64,000 nucleotides of DNA from Carya illinoinensis (GCF_018687715.1 NC_056758.1:39651467-39715466); one strand, 5' to 3'. Numbered from the stretch's first letter, positions 34,834 to 48,383 are shown. A program made the numbers and translations. The notes: generated by a model from the letters alone, not told the origin.

Positions 34834-37800
34834 TATACATCAACCGTCGCCACTGTAGAGGTTCTTATAAAATCACATTGGGCCGTATAGAAATTTCATG
34901 TAATGATTAATCTTCTTCTCATGGTACACTGTTTTTTGACTTCTGTGAGTGGACATGTTTGGACACAATTCTGCCTATATATATATGACGGAGTTGATGA
35001 AAAGCAGTGTACGCGTCGCTTCAACTTACCGCATTAAGCTTCTTTAATTGGTAATTACAATCGGTAAGAGGTCTATTAATTTTGCCTTCGCAGTATTATT
35101 ATGCAACTACAAGATCCGCCAAGTTGGAACTCAACCCTTTTAAGGAAAAGAAAATCCAACTCTTTCGAGCAACTCAATTTCTGGGGTTTAAACCTGAGGC
35201 TAATTTAATGTAAGCACGCATCATTGGCATGCACAAGAAAAGCCGTAAAGTAAGGATCTTTTCAGGAGAACTTGAGTGATGAGCTTCCCCCCACAGTTTT
35301 GGGTGGGGTACGAGTGTATCAAGTTTAAACTTTAGACCCGAAATTTCTGACCACTCCTCCATTCCTATATTCATGAAAGTACATGCAACTCAAGATATGT
35401 GTTGGCTTTGTGGGGTATGACATATACTGGAGAGTTTGATTTATCCTTTGAAGTTTTTGGCCCAATAATGTTAGTGTTTCAGTTCATGGCGCTTCTGGAC
35501 CCCTTAAGATACATGCTATGTAGCCAATGGCCATAACCTTGCAAGAGATTCATCGATGACAACAAAAATCATAATTATATACATATACCGAGAGGATAAT
35601 GCTACGTACACGTACAGAGGAAATCCTCTACCGATAAGTTCAACTCTATTTTTTTACTTTTTCTTTCATCATTTTTTTAAACTATTTAAATATTTTTAAA
35701 AAATCATACATTCATTTAAAAATACTTACTTAAACACTAAATAAAAAAAATTTAGATAACAATTTCGATAGAAATTGTGTGTGACGATGATATATTTTCC
35801 CATACCGAAAAGACATTAGCAAGATCGAAATGTGAAAAAAACTAGACTGCAAGTACTTCTGATGGGACACTAGGACAAATCGATGTCTCCTTCAATGCAT
35901 ATACAACGAGGGCTACAGGTTTGTTCTGTTTCGGAGAAGTGCAAATCTGGCATGTTAGGTGCTGCCCATTGGTCTGTAGAAAGGCTGAAGTGCCACTTAA
36001 CCTGTAATTGGTAGTCCTTTGCTCATTGGACCAAAGAAAATAAGTAAAAGTCTTTTCCTCGTTAGACCAAAGAAAAATATAGGAAACGAAATAATAAACA
36101 GTGGGAAATTCAATCTTCACCGGGGAAATGGGAAGAGGGATGAGCCTGATGATCTTTCCAATGGAAGGACTGACTGTTAACTTGTCTAAGCTCACACGTG
36201 GATTGAATACCTGTAGCTTTCTCAATGGACAAAATGAACAACGTCGTTATATTCTTACAAACAGCACTGACAAGAAAGTCGTAACTTGGTCATAATTCAC
36301 TGTATATATCCAACCAACAACTTGCAATGAAGTAATTTACCCAAAAAAGAATAAAATATCACATAGTTTTTCTGCTTATATCATGAGGTAATTTACCGTA
36401 TCAGCTTGAAATATGATGACAGCGTCGACTGTCGAGAGAACTTAAACCATATATCTATCAATATCGATGTAAGAGTACTTAAGTGACTCAAATTTCCAAC
36501 TGCTAATGATGTTTGGTGTTACCAGATAGATGCATACAAATATTTACGTCTCAATCCGGCCATTTTAATATTTTCATTATTTAATACAGACTTCTTGTAA
36601 TGTTACCATCATTTTTCTTTTTTCTTATTTGACCTGGAATAGATAGCTACATGCTAACCTTTGAGTTTGACAATATTCAATGGCTTACATGCACGTGCAA
36701 TTTGTGTCCATCCTGCTACACCACTGGGCTTGAGCCGTAGGATATAGAGGACCACCATGTGACATGTTCTTAGTTATCGTTATTCGGTTGTTAGAACAGA
36801 ACCCCAACACTGCGCTGTCCTCAATCATAAAGATCTAATCCAACTATTTGTAAGTCGGTTTGTCCATCTTACAAAATTTAAATGGATAAAAACAATAGAT
36901 TTTAATCTTTTATAGCCGGGGAGTCTGCTAAATCCATCATGGCATTATTCATACGCGGGGACTCGGAGCAAAGCCGATACTCATGTAAAAGAACTTTGTG
37001 GGATTTACTTTAGAAATTAGAAACTGTTTCCTGACTTGAAAAAATGGTTGAAATCAGCGCTCAGTTCTTCTAGGTTAAAAATCACTTCTTTGGTAAATTT
37101 GGTTTTATATATTAAGAATAAATAAATAAATGAAGTAGTTATTGGACTCAGCGGTGCTTCGGAATCTTTAAATGCTGGCGCACACGATGATGTTCAAAGT
37201 ATGTTTCTTTCAGGAAAATTATTGAGCAGTACCTGTCAGATAGGCTCTAGTCTATTCATATGGACTGTAGGCTGTAGTCATGGGGATAGGTTATTCCAAT
37301 TATGTGAAAATCTGTATCATTTGATTGAAAGTCGAAAGACATTTATGTGTTATCTACCCCTTTGTTTGACACTGATTCTCGATCGCTTCCCATCCATATG
37401 TTGTAACTTTTAGGATTAATGTTGTGCATGTCATGGATGGGGGAGTTTGGACTATATAAAATGTCAATTTTCAAACTAGAGTTAAAAATACATATTGCCC
37501 AAATCTCCCCTATGAGCACCAAAACTGAATCTCATTAACTCCACCAAAGAATTTATAAGAGTTATTCTATTAAGTAGTTTTATATTACATATTTATTGAA
37601 TATAATAATTGTTTTATTTTCATTTTAATAGATTGTGTGATATAAGACTGTTGAATATAATTTTTTTAATTATAATAACCTTACAAAATAAGAGAAAGAA
37701 AATGCATCTCCTCTAATGCCAGTTTTGTCATATTATAACAAGGTTAATAATACTTAAGTAGAGATTTATTTATAAGAGCTCTTGAAATCGAAGTTTGCAA

Positions 37801-40380
37801 GGAGTTTTGTTTTATAAAATCAAAAACTCCAAATTCACCGTGGCACTTTTACATTTATTTTTATTTTTTAAAAAAATTTGCGGTGTTAGGAAGAACGAAA
37901 GGACCAAGTTGTCTGTCAGCATATGATGTAAGGCAGGACACAGTTCATTTATTTTATTTTTATCGTGACTATTGTTTGGTTTATTACCTGGTGCTGGGTA
38001 GTAGATTTGTACGGTCCATCGTCAAAGATGCGTCGCAGCTCGGAAGGACGCTTAATTATATGGTGATTGGTGACCATCTCTTTGGCTTACGTGAAGGTGA
38101 AAACTTGTACGGCCATACTGAAAGAATCAGAGTGAGAGAGAGAGAGACAGACAAACAGAGGGGGAAGATACTAAAGTGATTGCTTTTACGTAGTGGTTTG
38201 GTCTTACTTGTAAGGAGTGTTCGGGGTTCTTCTTTTTGGGTGATCTCCAAATTTTGCAGAGAAAAAAAGGGTCACGGAAACAAACCTAAAAGCATTCTCT
38301 ATTACTCGAAGGAAAATTATAGGGTTGCCATCATTTTATTATCTATTTATTATTATTATTATTTATTTATTTAATAATTAAAGAAATAATTATTAATAAA
38401 ATTATATTTTTTAATTTTTTTTAATGACTAAAGATGTTCAAATAATACTTTTAAAATAATGATAAAGAAAATAAAAAACTCTTAGTACTTTATAAATAAT
38501 AAATAAATAATAATAGAGAAGCAACCTATAACTACCCTTACTCGAAACTCGAACATCTGTTCATAATATCAAAACCATCCTTACAAATATTTTGTGGGGT
38601 TAGATTTGATAAGTAAATGCACATCAGGCTTGGGACAACGAGCCTTGGATCTCTCTCTCTCTCTCTCCCCTTAAATAGTCGCTTCTTTGACACATTGTAA
38701 CTAGACAGACAGAACAGAACAGAATAGAACAGTTATATACAAAAACCGACGAGAGAATAGAGATTGATACTTATCATGTCTCTTCTTCTGTGATATATCT
38801 TTTAACCTTTTTCTTTATATAATCAGATAAAAAAATCGTATTTTTTTGTATGCTGATCCATGAAAAAAAAAGAAGCCTTTCCTGTATTTATTTAAGATAA
38901 AATGTATGACCGATTATGCTTTTTGGACTGCCAAAATCTGACCTAAATAATAGCTCTGACCATCTTTTATTAAATTAGAGAGTTCAGCCCACTCAAGTTT
39001 GCAGCACGTGGGTCTATCATTTTCATGATCTATTCCCATCTCTTTCTGTTTTTTTTTTTTATTGGTATAAAAGAAATTCATGTCAATAACATATTTATTG
39101 AATGCTGTAGTGGTTGTGACTCTTTATTAAAATTTAAATCATCATCATCAATACCTGCCCCCTTATAAAACTACTTTAACGGGGATTTGTCTTGGGATAA
39201 ATTAATAGTAAAAATAAGGTAATTAAATGATCTGGCTTCGGACGTCTAAGACAGGCTAGGAAGACAGACCTTTGTGCACAGAGACCATCATAACAAACCT
39301 ATACATTGATGGGTAGTGCATGGGGGTCAGCACCTTGTACCCATAAGAGCTGGACACCTAGCAATTGGGGTTAAGACAAGCCCAGTAAAATCTTTTGGGA
39401 AAATTCTTCGACCCGGCTTTACACCTCGAACAACGGATAGCTAAAATTCTCAAAATTAGAAACGACTGAAAACAGAATTTACTCCCCCAATCCAAACCAT
39501 AATAAACGTCGATTGGTATGACATCATTTTCCATAAATCTTCCAAAGATTTCTTGACTGAACCAAATATCTTGGCGATATTTTTGCAATTGCCAACAAAT
39601 GATAAGAGGAGAGGAGGTTCAATTTATGCAGAAATCTTCATTTTGTAGAAATCCTCGATCTGTTTGTCAGAGTTAAGGTTAAATGGGCCCTTGATGCATT
39701 CCATCTATGCTTTTTTTATATTCCCCCTGTTTTTGATTTTCTCATCTGTCATTTGTCTGTTTTATTAAGTTGGTGGTAAATGATTTTCTTATATTTAAAT
39801 TCTGCAAACTCACATGACAAATCCCTGTCAGGTTCTTAAGATTGTTAACACTGTTTTTGTACCTATTTTCACTCGAGTGGTTTTGGTTGGAGACTACTTG
39901 GGTATAATTTTTCCGGTCTGCAGCTCACAGTAACCCTCCTTTTTTAACCCACATTATTGTCCCATTCCAAGATCTTGAAATATCATCTCTCTCGTTTCAC
40001 AGTCCCCTGTCCTTTGCAGCAGCAAACAACTTATTCAAATCCTCCATAATAATGCGCTGGAAATACTCAATAAAGGACCAACAAAACTCTGTACATCACT
40101 CAAGTCCAACCCAACCCAATAGGCCCCTGTCCCTGATCTCTTCACAACTCAAAACTCCAAAAACCCTATTTGTTTTTGTGTTCTTCCTTTGCTGTTCCAA
40201 CTTCTCTCCTTGTACTTGTATCCCTTCATTGGCCAGCTAATCCTCCAAAGCCGTTCGGCCTTTTTAAGTTAACCCTTGCTTTATTCCCGTCCCTTTCGGC
40301 CTTTCTCGCTCTCCGTCCGCAAATTTTCCCAGTTCCTGCAGGGCCCCCCGAGAAGAATTTCGAAACCCCACTAGCTAGTT
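34834..40380. other. Intergenic region between YIP4 and the AAA-ATPase
   Basis: About 5.5 kb without a gene I can identify. The longest frame is minus 35842-36225 (127 codons); it contains the word FLWSNE twice, encoded by an imperfect duplication of about 40 bp near 36030-36090. It could be a decayed gene fragment. Positions 38319-38531 are a MITE (ends TTATAGGGTTGCC and, on the complement, TTATAGGTTGCTT). The (AG)n and (CT)n runs are at about 38134-38150 and 38651-38667. Confidence 0.5.
38319..38531. repeat. MITE with TTATAGG-TTGC ends
   Basis: Terminal inverted repeat TTATAGGGTTGC / TTATAGGTTGCTT flanks an AT-rich interior with an AATAAAATTATATTTTTTAA word. That word is shared with units near 14.75 kb and 23.8 kb. 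Confidence 0.55.
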
Positions 40381-40392
40381 TCTTCGACTCTC

Positions 40393-40399
40393 TATAAAT
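40393..40399 (+). promoter_or_regulatory. TATA box of the AAA-ATPase gene
   Basis: TATAAAT in CTCTCTATAAATTGAGC, 173 bp before the ATG at 40566. Confidence 0.65.
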
Positions 40400-40565
40400 T
40401 GAGCAAGACCCGTTATTTTCTAAACCTAGAAGAACTCGTAGGCTTTCTCCTCAGAATATAACACCTACCATACTATTGCCCATCTCTCATTTCTCAAGCA
40501 TACAGAGTCACAGCATCTTTCTTCCTTTACACCAACTCAAAATTATAATTTATATCATAGGAAGA

Positions 40566-42110
40566 ATGAAAGAGTATTGGACCTCCTTGGCATCCCTTCT
40601 GGGCGTTTTGGCCTTCTGCCAAAGCCTCCTCCAAGTAGTCTTCCCACCCGAACTCCGGTTCGCCACTGTCAAGCTCTTCTACCGGATTTTCCACTGGTTC
40701 TCCTCGTACTGCTACTTTGACATCACCGAGATCGACGGAGTCAACACCAACGAGCTTTACAACGCCGTCCAGCTCTACCTCAGCTCCTCCGTCTCCATCA
40801 CCGGTAGCCGACTAAGCCTCACCCGCGCCCTAAACTCCAGCGCCATCACCTTCGGCCTCTCCAACAATGACAGCATCGTCGACACCTACAACGGCGTTAC
40901 CGTTCTCTGGGAACACGTCGTCACGCCAAGGCAAGCTCAAACCTTCTCATGGCGTCCTTTACCAGAAGAGAAACGAGGCTTCACTCTCCGACTCAAGAAG
41001 CGCGACAAAACGCTGGTTCTTGGTTCGTATCTGGATTACATAATGGAAAAGGCCAACGATATACGAAGAAAGAACCAAGACCGTCTTTTGTACACAAACT
41101 CGAGAGGCGGTTCCTTGGACTCGAGGGGATACCCGTGGGAGTCTGTACCGTTTAAGCATCCAAGCACATTTGAGACCTTAGCCATGGACCCGACAAAGAA
41201 GCAGGAGATTATGGAGGATCTCACAGACTTCGCCAACGGTCAAGGATTCTACCAGAAGACCGGGCGAGCATGGAAAAGAGGGTACCTACTCTATGGTCCG
41301 CCGGGGACAGGGAAATCAAGCATGATCGCAGCCATAGCAAATTATCTGGGTTACGACATATACGACTTGGAGCTGACCGAGGTGCATACCAACTCGGAGC
41401 TGAGGAAGCTGCTGATGAAGACGAGCTCCAAGTCCATAATTGTCATCGAGGACATAGATTGCTCTCTAAGTTTGACGAACAGGAAGAATGCTACTAGCAC
41501 TAGTTCGTCCGCGAGAAGCGGTACTTACAGTGACATGGTTGAAATGCGAGGTGGGGGGTGTGGCTCGGGTGACGATGGTGGGAATAAAACGATTACGCTC
41601 TCGGGGTTGTTAAATTTTACGGACGGGTTATGGTCTTGCTGTGGGAGCGAGAGGATTTTCGTGTTCACCACGAACCACATTGAGAAGCTTGACCCGGCAT
41701 TGCTGAGGAGTGGGAGGATGGATATGCACATATTCATGAGCTATTGCTCATTTCCGGCGTTGAAGATACTTTTGAAGAATTACTTGGGGTTTGATGAGGT
41801 TGATTTGGATGGTGCGGTCTTGCAGGAATTGGAGGGTGTCGTTGAAAAGGCCGAGATGACTCCGGCGGATGTTAGCGAGGTCTTGATCAAGAACCGGAGG
41901 GATAAGGTAAAGGCAGTGAGGGAGTTGTTGGAGACGTTGAAGGTGAGGGCGGAGAGGAACGCAAAGAATGGTGGGTTGTCGGTGGTGGAGGAGGAGCAGG
42001 AGAAGAGGGCCTTGGAGACGCCAAAACAAGGATGTGGGCTGTTTCAGGAGGAGAGCTGCAGGCAAGAAAAAGAAAACGAGGAGAAAGATGATGGCACAAT
42101 AGAGAAATGA
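40566..42110 (+). CDS. BCS1-like AAA-ATPase, single exon
   Basis: Membrane-anchored AAA+ ATPase of the plant BCS1-like group, related to Arabidopsis At5g57480 and At4g30250. Members sit in the outer mitochondrial membrane, ER or plasma membrane, and substrates are mostly unknown. 514 residues. The frame is open upstream to about 40476 but has no ATG before 40566. Parts in order: an N-terminal hydrophobic anchor at about 7-25 (LASLLGVLAFCQSLLQVVF); the AAA-associated N domain to about 130; Walker A GPPGTGKSS at about 244-252; Walker B IIVIEDIDCS at about 291-300; a Ser/Gly-rich insert of about 35 residues (ATSTSSSARSG to GGGCGSGDDGG); sensor 1 region FTTNHIEKLDPALL; RSGRMD near 380; and an acidic, Glu/Lys-rich C-tail. 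All catalytic motifs are intact. Confidence 0.95.
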   Translation: MKEYWTSLASLLGVLAFCQSLLQVVFPPELRFATVKLFYRIFHWFSSYCYFDITEIDGVNTNELYNAVQLYLSSSVSITGSRLSLTRALNSSAITFGLSNNDSIVDTYNGVTVLWEHVVTPRQAQTFSWRPLPEEKRGFTLRLKKRDKTLVLGSYLDYIMEKANDIRRKNQDRLLYTNSRGGSLDSRGYPWESVPFKHPSTFETLAMDPTKKQEIMEDLTDFANGQGFYQKTGRAWKRGYLLYGPPGTGKSSMIAAIANYLGYDIYDLELTEVHTNSELRKLLMKTSSKSIIVIEDIDCSLSLTNRKNATSTSSSARSGTYSDMVEMRGGGCGSGDDGGNKTITLSGLLNFTDGLWSCCGSERIFVFTTNHIEKLDPALLRSGRMDMHIFMSYCSFPALKILLKNYLGFDEVDLDGAVLQELEGVVEKAEMTPADVSEVLIKNRRDKVKAVRELLETLKVRAERNAKNGGLSVVEEEQEKRALETPKQGCGLFQEESCRQEKENEEKDDGTIEK

Positions 42111-44729
42111 AGGCTTTGGTTTTGGTATTTTAAAATTTTTGTCTTCTATTTGTGTTTTACTTTGGTGCAGAAAACTGAGAAAAGTTGGGGAAGAAATTTG
42201 CATATTGCTCCTTCAAGTTATTAGAGTTTTATCCTTTCTTTCTTAATTCTTGGTGTTTAAACATGTCATGTATATCCGTAACGTGTGCTTGAATAATGAA
42301 CCAAAATGATATGGGTCCATAAATTGGCTTATTTAAATGTGGTGTGGTTAGCTGGGGCTGCCCATAGGGCCTATACTCCTTCCATGTTACTCGCCCATCC
42401 AAAAACCACATCCGTTTATCCCTTCATATCCCCTGCAAGTGCTACACTGATCGGTACCTTGACATAGATTGCTTGCTAGCGATCTGGGTTTTTTGTGACC
42501 ACCTGGGAAGCACATGGGCAAATCCCTGTGTCGACGAGACATTTTGGAAATATCCAAGTATATAAATTGGGTCCATAATACAACCCAGAATATATTTTGG
42601 TCATAAATACGCTGTTATTGTTTTTGCCACTGCTTGAAAAAATAAAAACAAGTTTTAGAATGTTGTAATGGGATGTTCTTTTCGTCAACTTTCTCCCCAA
42701 TTTCAATGAATGCCAATCTTGGAGAAGACTGTGTGAGTGGATAGGATTAGAGTGGGGGGTGAATGGGGATCAGAATATAGACGCGAAGAAAAAGGTGATA
42801 CAACAGAGGAAGCTCAGATTTTCTGTTCGGAAAAAGAAGGATCGAGTAGCAAAAGTCTTCTCTTACAATAAGAAAAAGTTGACATCTTTGTTGTTGATTT
42901 TGATATTGAGTTAAAGGCAGTGGGTTGTCAAGCCCAGAGTAGATCTTGATAGACATGTTGGGTGACAAATGACAACACAACCTTTAACTTTTTACAGGGA
43001 AAACATGCATTTTGAGCAGCATGAAAAGGAAGACTTTTTTTTTTTTATTATACATTTTATTTACTTTCTACTCTTTTAGTTCTTTTTGGTTTTTGGCATA
43101 AAAGGAGTAGGGTGGCCGCCGACACGGCCATGTAATTTTTACACACGTTTCATGAAGCAATGTTATTTTGATAAATATAATAAAACACGATCAAAATCCT
43201 ATCCCTTTTGCAAATTCTTGTGTTTTAAAATTATATTTAGCAAAAAAAAAAAAAAAAAAAAGACTCAGGCCAGTGATAAATGTAATTTGCCTTGTCTTTG
43301 CCAATTCTTTTCGGTTTTGATTATAATTTTCCTTCAATTTTAATCACCATGAAAAGCCTAAAATATTTTCAACTTTGGCCCGTCTTTTTGACAGAGTTTG
43401 CAGTTAAACCCTCAAATCCTTTGCAATTGAGAAATGCTTGGGATTTCGATAATGTATTCCAAGCATTTCTCTCATATTTTTTTTTTTAATTTTAAGTTTT
43501 TTATTTAGTAATTAAGTAAATATTTTTACTGATACTGTGAATTTTATTTATTTTTTAAAATATTTAAGAATAATTTTAAAAATATATTAAAAACAAAAAT
43601 ATTTTGGAATCTGAATTTAGATCTTGAATGTTTTTTTATTTAATGATTAAAAAAATATTTTTTAATGATATTGTGAATTTTTTTATTTTTAAAAAAATAT
43701 TTAAAAGTAAAAAAAAATATTTAAAAAATTATCATATTCGTTTGATTCTCGGACGGGAATGTCTCACTAGCCACTACACATTAAAATATATATATATATT
43801 ATACTTATCCGTACCCAAATTTGGTTCCCGAGTGGTGGCTGCAAACCCCTCTTTGCAATTTCCAAGACGCTTCTCCCTTTGAAGTACAAGAAGTTTGCGT
43901 ATCAGAATTGATTTCGCAATTAAAGTCCTAAAGGCTATGCTGCTTTGAAAATGGAGATTCCCAGCGGTTGAAAGAAATATCTGGTCGATACTCCGAAGAT
44001 GGCGCATGAAGTTAATTGTTTGGAAAAACAGATAAAAAGGGACATTTTTAATGTTTAGCTCAATGCTGTCTTTGATTAATTCCATTGTAACGTTTATATG
44101 ACTCATATTAATGTTGAAGTTTTATTATTTATTGGACCAATTAATGTTCTCTATTTATTTTTGTAAGACCTACAAATTACCATGATTTTTAAGTTTTTCT
44201 TCATTGAGTAATTATCATAATGTTTTTGTCACCCAAGAATTTATTTACCTTTTTAATAGATTTGTGAATTTTCATCGATTTAAATTCTGGATGGTTTTAC
44301 AGTGAGGCTTTTATGAAACTAGTTAATTTTAAGTTTTGGGTCGATTGATGTTAGAAGAATGACTCAGCTTTGTTACCATCATGTAATGTGGGACTTTCTC
44401 GTTGAAAGTAGATTAGGTGAGATTGAAACAGGTCTCATACTCGTATCTTAGTGACAGACGTGTACCCACACAAAGGACCTCAGCTTTGGAGTTATTCTAT
44501 GCCCATTTTTGGTGGTAGAAAACTCACAAAATGAAAGAGGAAAAAAGAAAGGAAGAAGATGAAGAAGATGAAGAAAATCACTTGAAAATAGGCAGTTCTT
44601 GTAGCTTTTGGCATCTTGTGCTGTACTAGGTGGGAAGTACTTTCTTTTCTGAATTAGAGGTCATTAGTCCAAGTTTTGCACACAACAATAGCAAGAAGAT
44701 AAGTCACCCTCTTTAGGACATTGAAAATG

Positions 44730-44776
<47 letters not shown>

Positions 44777-45218
44777 ATAATAATAATAATAATAAATAAT
44801 AATAAAAGAGCACAATTCCAATTCAAACACATCAACATCCATCCATACTAAGCAACAAAAGCTGCAATCCATTTCATCCTTCTTGAAGATCAATGCAAAG
44901 ATTTTTATTCCTACGGTTCGCCACTGACGCATGAAGCATGTCCCCACAAACAATGAATAGCTTTTTGTCTTGGAAGGCTCTTCTAAAGCTCCAACACCTT
45001 ATTTCATTGCCTTAGCTTTACTCCCAATTCTACAGAGAGAATAATTTCAACGGTGCCTTCTTATAGTCCAAGATGCATCGATTCCAAAATATAAATCCTC
45101 AGAAACAATTGCCTCCATTCTTTGCAGCAAATTGTCAAACGAGAACCCAATCTTTGGTTCCATCTCTGGTTTTAAACCAAAGATAAATTATCATATAACA
45201 TGAAGTCCAAGAAGAAAG
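42111..45218. other. Intergenic region, no gene seen
   Basis: 3' UTR of the AAA-ATPase, then spacer. AT-rich units at 43494-43595 and 43617-43720 are similar to each other and to 1660-1760 (a GTGAATTTTTTT core), suggesting another small repeat family. A run of 41 T at 44732-44772 is followed by (AAT)n. Confidence 0.5.
44732..44810. repeat. 41-nt poly(T) followed by (AAT)n
   Basis: Uninterrupted T from 44732 to 44772, then ATAAATAATAATAATAATAA. This may be the reversed tail of a retroposon. Confidence 0.8.
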
Positions 45219-47000
45219 TGACATAAATCTAAATTGATATGGTGGTATTTAGATCTAGATTCTACGTTAATTATATTGAAATACTATCTTAAAAAGATAA
45301 ATCTGTATAAATATGGAATGAAAAACTTTATATCTTTCATGGACTAAGGTCAATATTAATTATTCTCTCAAATCATATATTTATGTTCATTTTTTGTCTT
45401 ATTAGTAAATATTTAATTTCAAATTTTGGAAATGGTTTTGATTTCGATTTTGGCCAAATTTTTAGTAGGATTTTCATTTATTTATTTTTTTATACAATAA
45501 TTTAGATTTTTTATTTATAGAAAAATATCATAATTTCAAATTTTGTAGCTATTTAAATCTGGCTTGTGGGCTTTATAAAACAATTTTGAATTTACTATTA
45601 ATCAATATTATTCAGAGCTTTCTTTGTGTTTTTATTAAATTTATTGTCTTCTTTGTGTTGATCATCTGTTAAAACTAACTATCATAACTAACCTAAATTA
45701 TGTTTGTGTCAGTTGGCATAAGAGTTTCGACATATCTTAGGGTGATATCTCATCAGTTTCCATAGCTGGTAATCGTGGTCGTCTTGGGCGAGTTCCGAAC
45801 GAGGAAGTCCTACATAGTGATCGTAGCGTTCAAGATGTGATGATTGGAGATTTGCAGAGGCAAGTTGCAGAGTTAACCCAGCGTCTAATGGTGTAAGATA
45901 TCAGTGATCGATTCTGATTATAGTTTTTACAACCCGTATCACAAGCGTGCTCTAATTTGGGAGTATTGTGGTAGGGAGGAGTGTCATAGGGACTTCGGTT
46001 TTAAATTTGATTTACAAGAATTTCCTGGTACTCTTTAGACTAAAAGGTTTTTTTTTATTTATTTATTACACGAGGTTTAATGGATTTACTACTTTGAGGA
46101 AAAAGAGTTTAAGAATTGACATTCTTCCATAGGGTGAGACTTTATACCAATCTACGATATCTATCCTAATGAAAATAATCTAGTGGATGAGATAACTATT
46201 TTATTGAAAACATAAAGAATTTGGAAAAAAAAAAATGGTTTGAAGTTTAAAGATCATGAAACAACTTTTGAAACAATTAACTATGTTGATTTTCTTGGAG
46301 TTAAAGATTTTTTTTTTTCAAATTCTCCTATACAAAATATACATATATTTTTGGATTTGAGATGTGGGAAAGAAACTTAATTTTAAAGTATAAGATGTTC
46401 AATATTATTTTACTTCAACTCGATCAAATTAATTTTTAGTTTTTCCATGAGTGTCGGGATGATACAATAAAAAGAAATAAAGATTGGCCTAATTGAACAT
46501 TCAAAAGATCGAGATAAGAAAGTTTAGAATTCGATGATGAATTCTCTCCAACGGGGTGAGAATGATGCAAACCTAAATTGATATGGAGTATTTAAGTCTA
46601 GATTCTATATTGATTGCATTGAAGTACTACTTTAAAAAGATGAATTTGTATAAGTATGGAAAGAAAAACTTAATATATTCCTTGGACTAAGTACAATATT
46701 AGTTGTTTTCCCTCAAATTAATATTAGTTATTTTTGTCTTATTAATAAATATTTGGTTTCAAGTTTTGAAAATGATTCTGATTTCTATTTTAATCAAATT
46801 TTTGGTAGGATTCATGTTTATTCATGTATATATTTATCATACAATAACTTAGATTTTTTTAATTTTTAGAAAATCATCATAAACTTGAGTTTTATAACTA
46901 TTTAAGTTCGACTTGTGGGTTTCATAATTTTTTTTAATTTTACTGTTAAATTTTAATCATTATTATTATTAAAAAATTTTCTCTATATTTGTTAAAATAA
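45219..47000 (+). mobile_element. Degenerate, internally deleted Ty3/gypsy LTR retrotransposon
   Basis: Two direct repeats are the LTRs: 45219 to about 45711 (begins TGACATAAATCTAAATTG) and 46563 to about 47000 (begins TGATGCAAACCTAAATTG). They stay alignable over more than 400 bp. After the left LTR comes TTGGCATAAGAGTTTCG, close to the TGGCATCAGAG initiator-Met primer site. Before the right LTR is the purine tract ACGGGGTGAGAA. The 850-bp interior has only a gag remnant (about 45769-45896, with GRVPNEEVLHSDRS and DLQRQVAELTQ, then a stop) and a later FKFDLQEFPGTL piece. No protease, RT or integrase is left. The 3' LTR end and target duplication are unclear. Confidence 0.8.
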
Positions 47001-48282
47001 GTGGCCAATATTAATCTCTATTCCTTCCTGCATCAGAAAGCCTCTAAATAAATATACGATCTTCTGCACTAGGTTTTAAGATGATTGTATGGCATGCAAT
47101 TAATATGCGAAATGGTAATGAATATATATTATAATTTGGGGACAAAAGAATCTGATACTTACGTATAAACGAAGAAGATTGACCATTAATTGTTTGATCG
47201 TCAAAAAAGCCTTGGAGGACTCATGGAGTGATGGCCATCGCTTTTCTCATCACGCTGTCAAAGTTGGAATTCTTGGACCAATTAGCGTAAGAGACAAAAG
47301 CCTAATTGTATTGCAGGTTGTTGGAGCAAAGCAACTTCCTTCTCTTGATGGTTCCATCCTCCCAACTCCCAAGATCTGGGGGAGGTCTATCAGTTTATGC
47401 ATCTAATTTTTTTCTTTTTTAAATATTATCTATACTTAAGTGTCAACAATTGAAATATTAAAAATTTTGAAATTCAAATTATAAAGAAAAAAAATTGATA
47501 AAAAAGGACTTGACTTAATTTGAAATTATACTTATAACACTACTCATTTTAAGTAGGGCTAATATTTGTGCCTTAAAGTAAAATTTCAACCTCTATGCTC
47601 GTTAAGATTTGAGGAATGTGTGATTTATTATTTTTATTTTATTTTATTTAAATATATGTGTTTAAATATAATGATAAATTACATATTTATGTACAGTATA
47701 ATTTTTTTAATATTAATATAAGTTTTTATTGCTCATGAAGCGTAGGAGATCCCACTACCTGTTTGACCCAAAATATATATATATATATATATTTTTATTT
47801 AAAAAAAAAACCACCATTCCAATCACAACAAAAAATAAAAAATAAAAAACAACCCACGGCCGCAATAAGCACAACCATTAACAGCCATTTGAACCCCACA
47901 CTTATCAACAAAAGAAATATTTTTTTTTCCCTTCCGATAAGGATCTCTTAGAGTTCTGCATTGGCTAATATTTTAATAACAACTTTACAATGTCATTCAA
48001 AACCAAATACAAAATAAGACTTGTATTCTTATATATATATATATATATATATATCAAACCTAACTAAATCTTAGGTCTGCCAATTAATATCGATGGCTAT
48101 CAACTATCTCCCAACTTTTACCGAATAAATTGACCTTATCTTTTAGCCATTTAGACGGAGGTGAGTTCCCAAAGTGACAAACCTCGCAACTCTTTTTTAT
48201 TTAAATGGCGGCATATTGTGTGTTTTTTAATGGCTCTTTTTCTATTAGAAGTCCGTCCCCCCCAAGGCTCAATCCATACTCC

Positions 48283-48322
<40 letters not shown>

Positions 48323-48383
48323 GGGGGTTTCTCCCAGAAGGGATTTCTCATTCCCATTTCTGATCTCCTTAACTCTTTAAAGC
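47001..48383. other. Intergenic region with simple repeats
   Basis: No gene recognised. A 75-codon plus frame at 47179-47406 has no clear relative. Simple repeats: (AT)n at about 47773-47791 and 48033-48053, and (CT)n at 48283-48318. Confidence 0.5.

Noticed and set aside
40476..40565. A 30-residue N-terminal extension of the AAA-ATPase
   Set aside because: The open frame has no ATG before 40566 (position 40476 is TTG), and the family starts close to the hydrophobic anchor.
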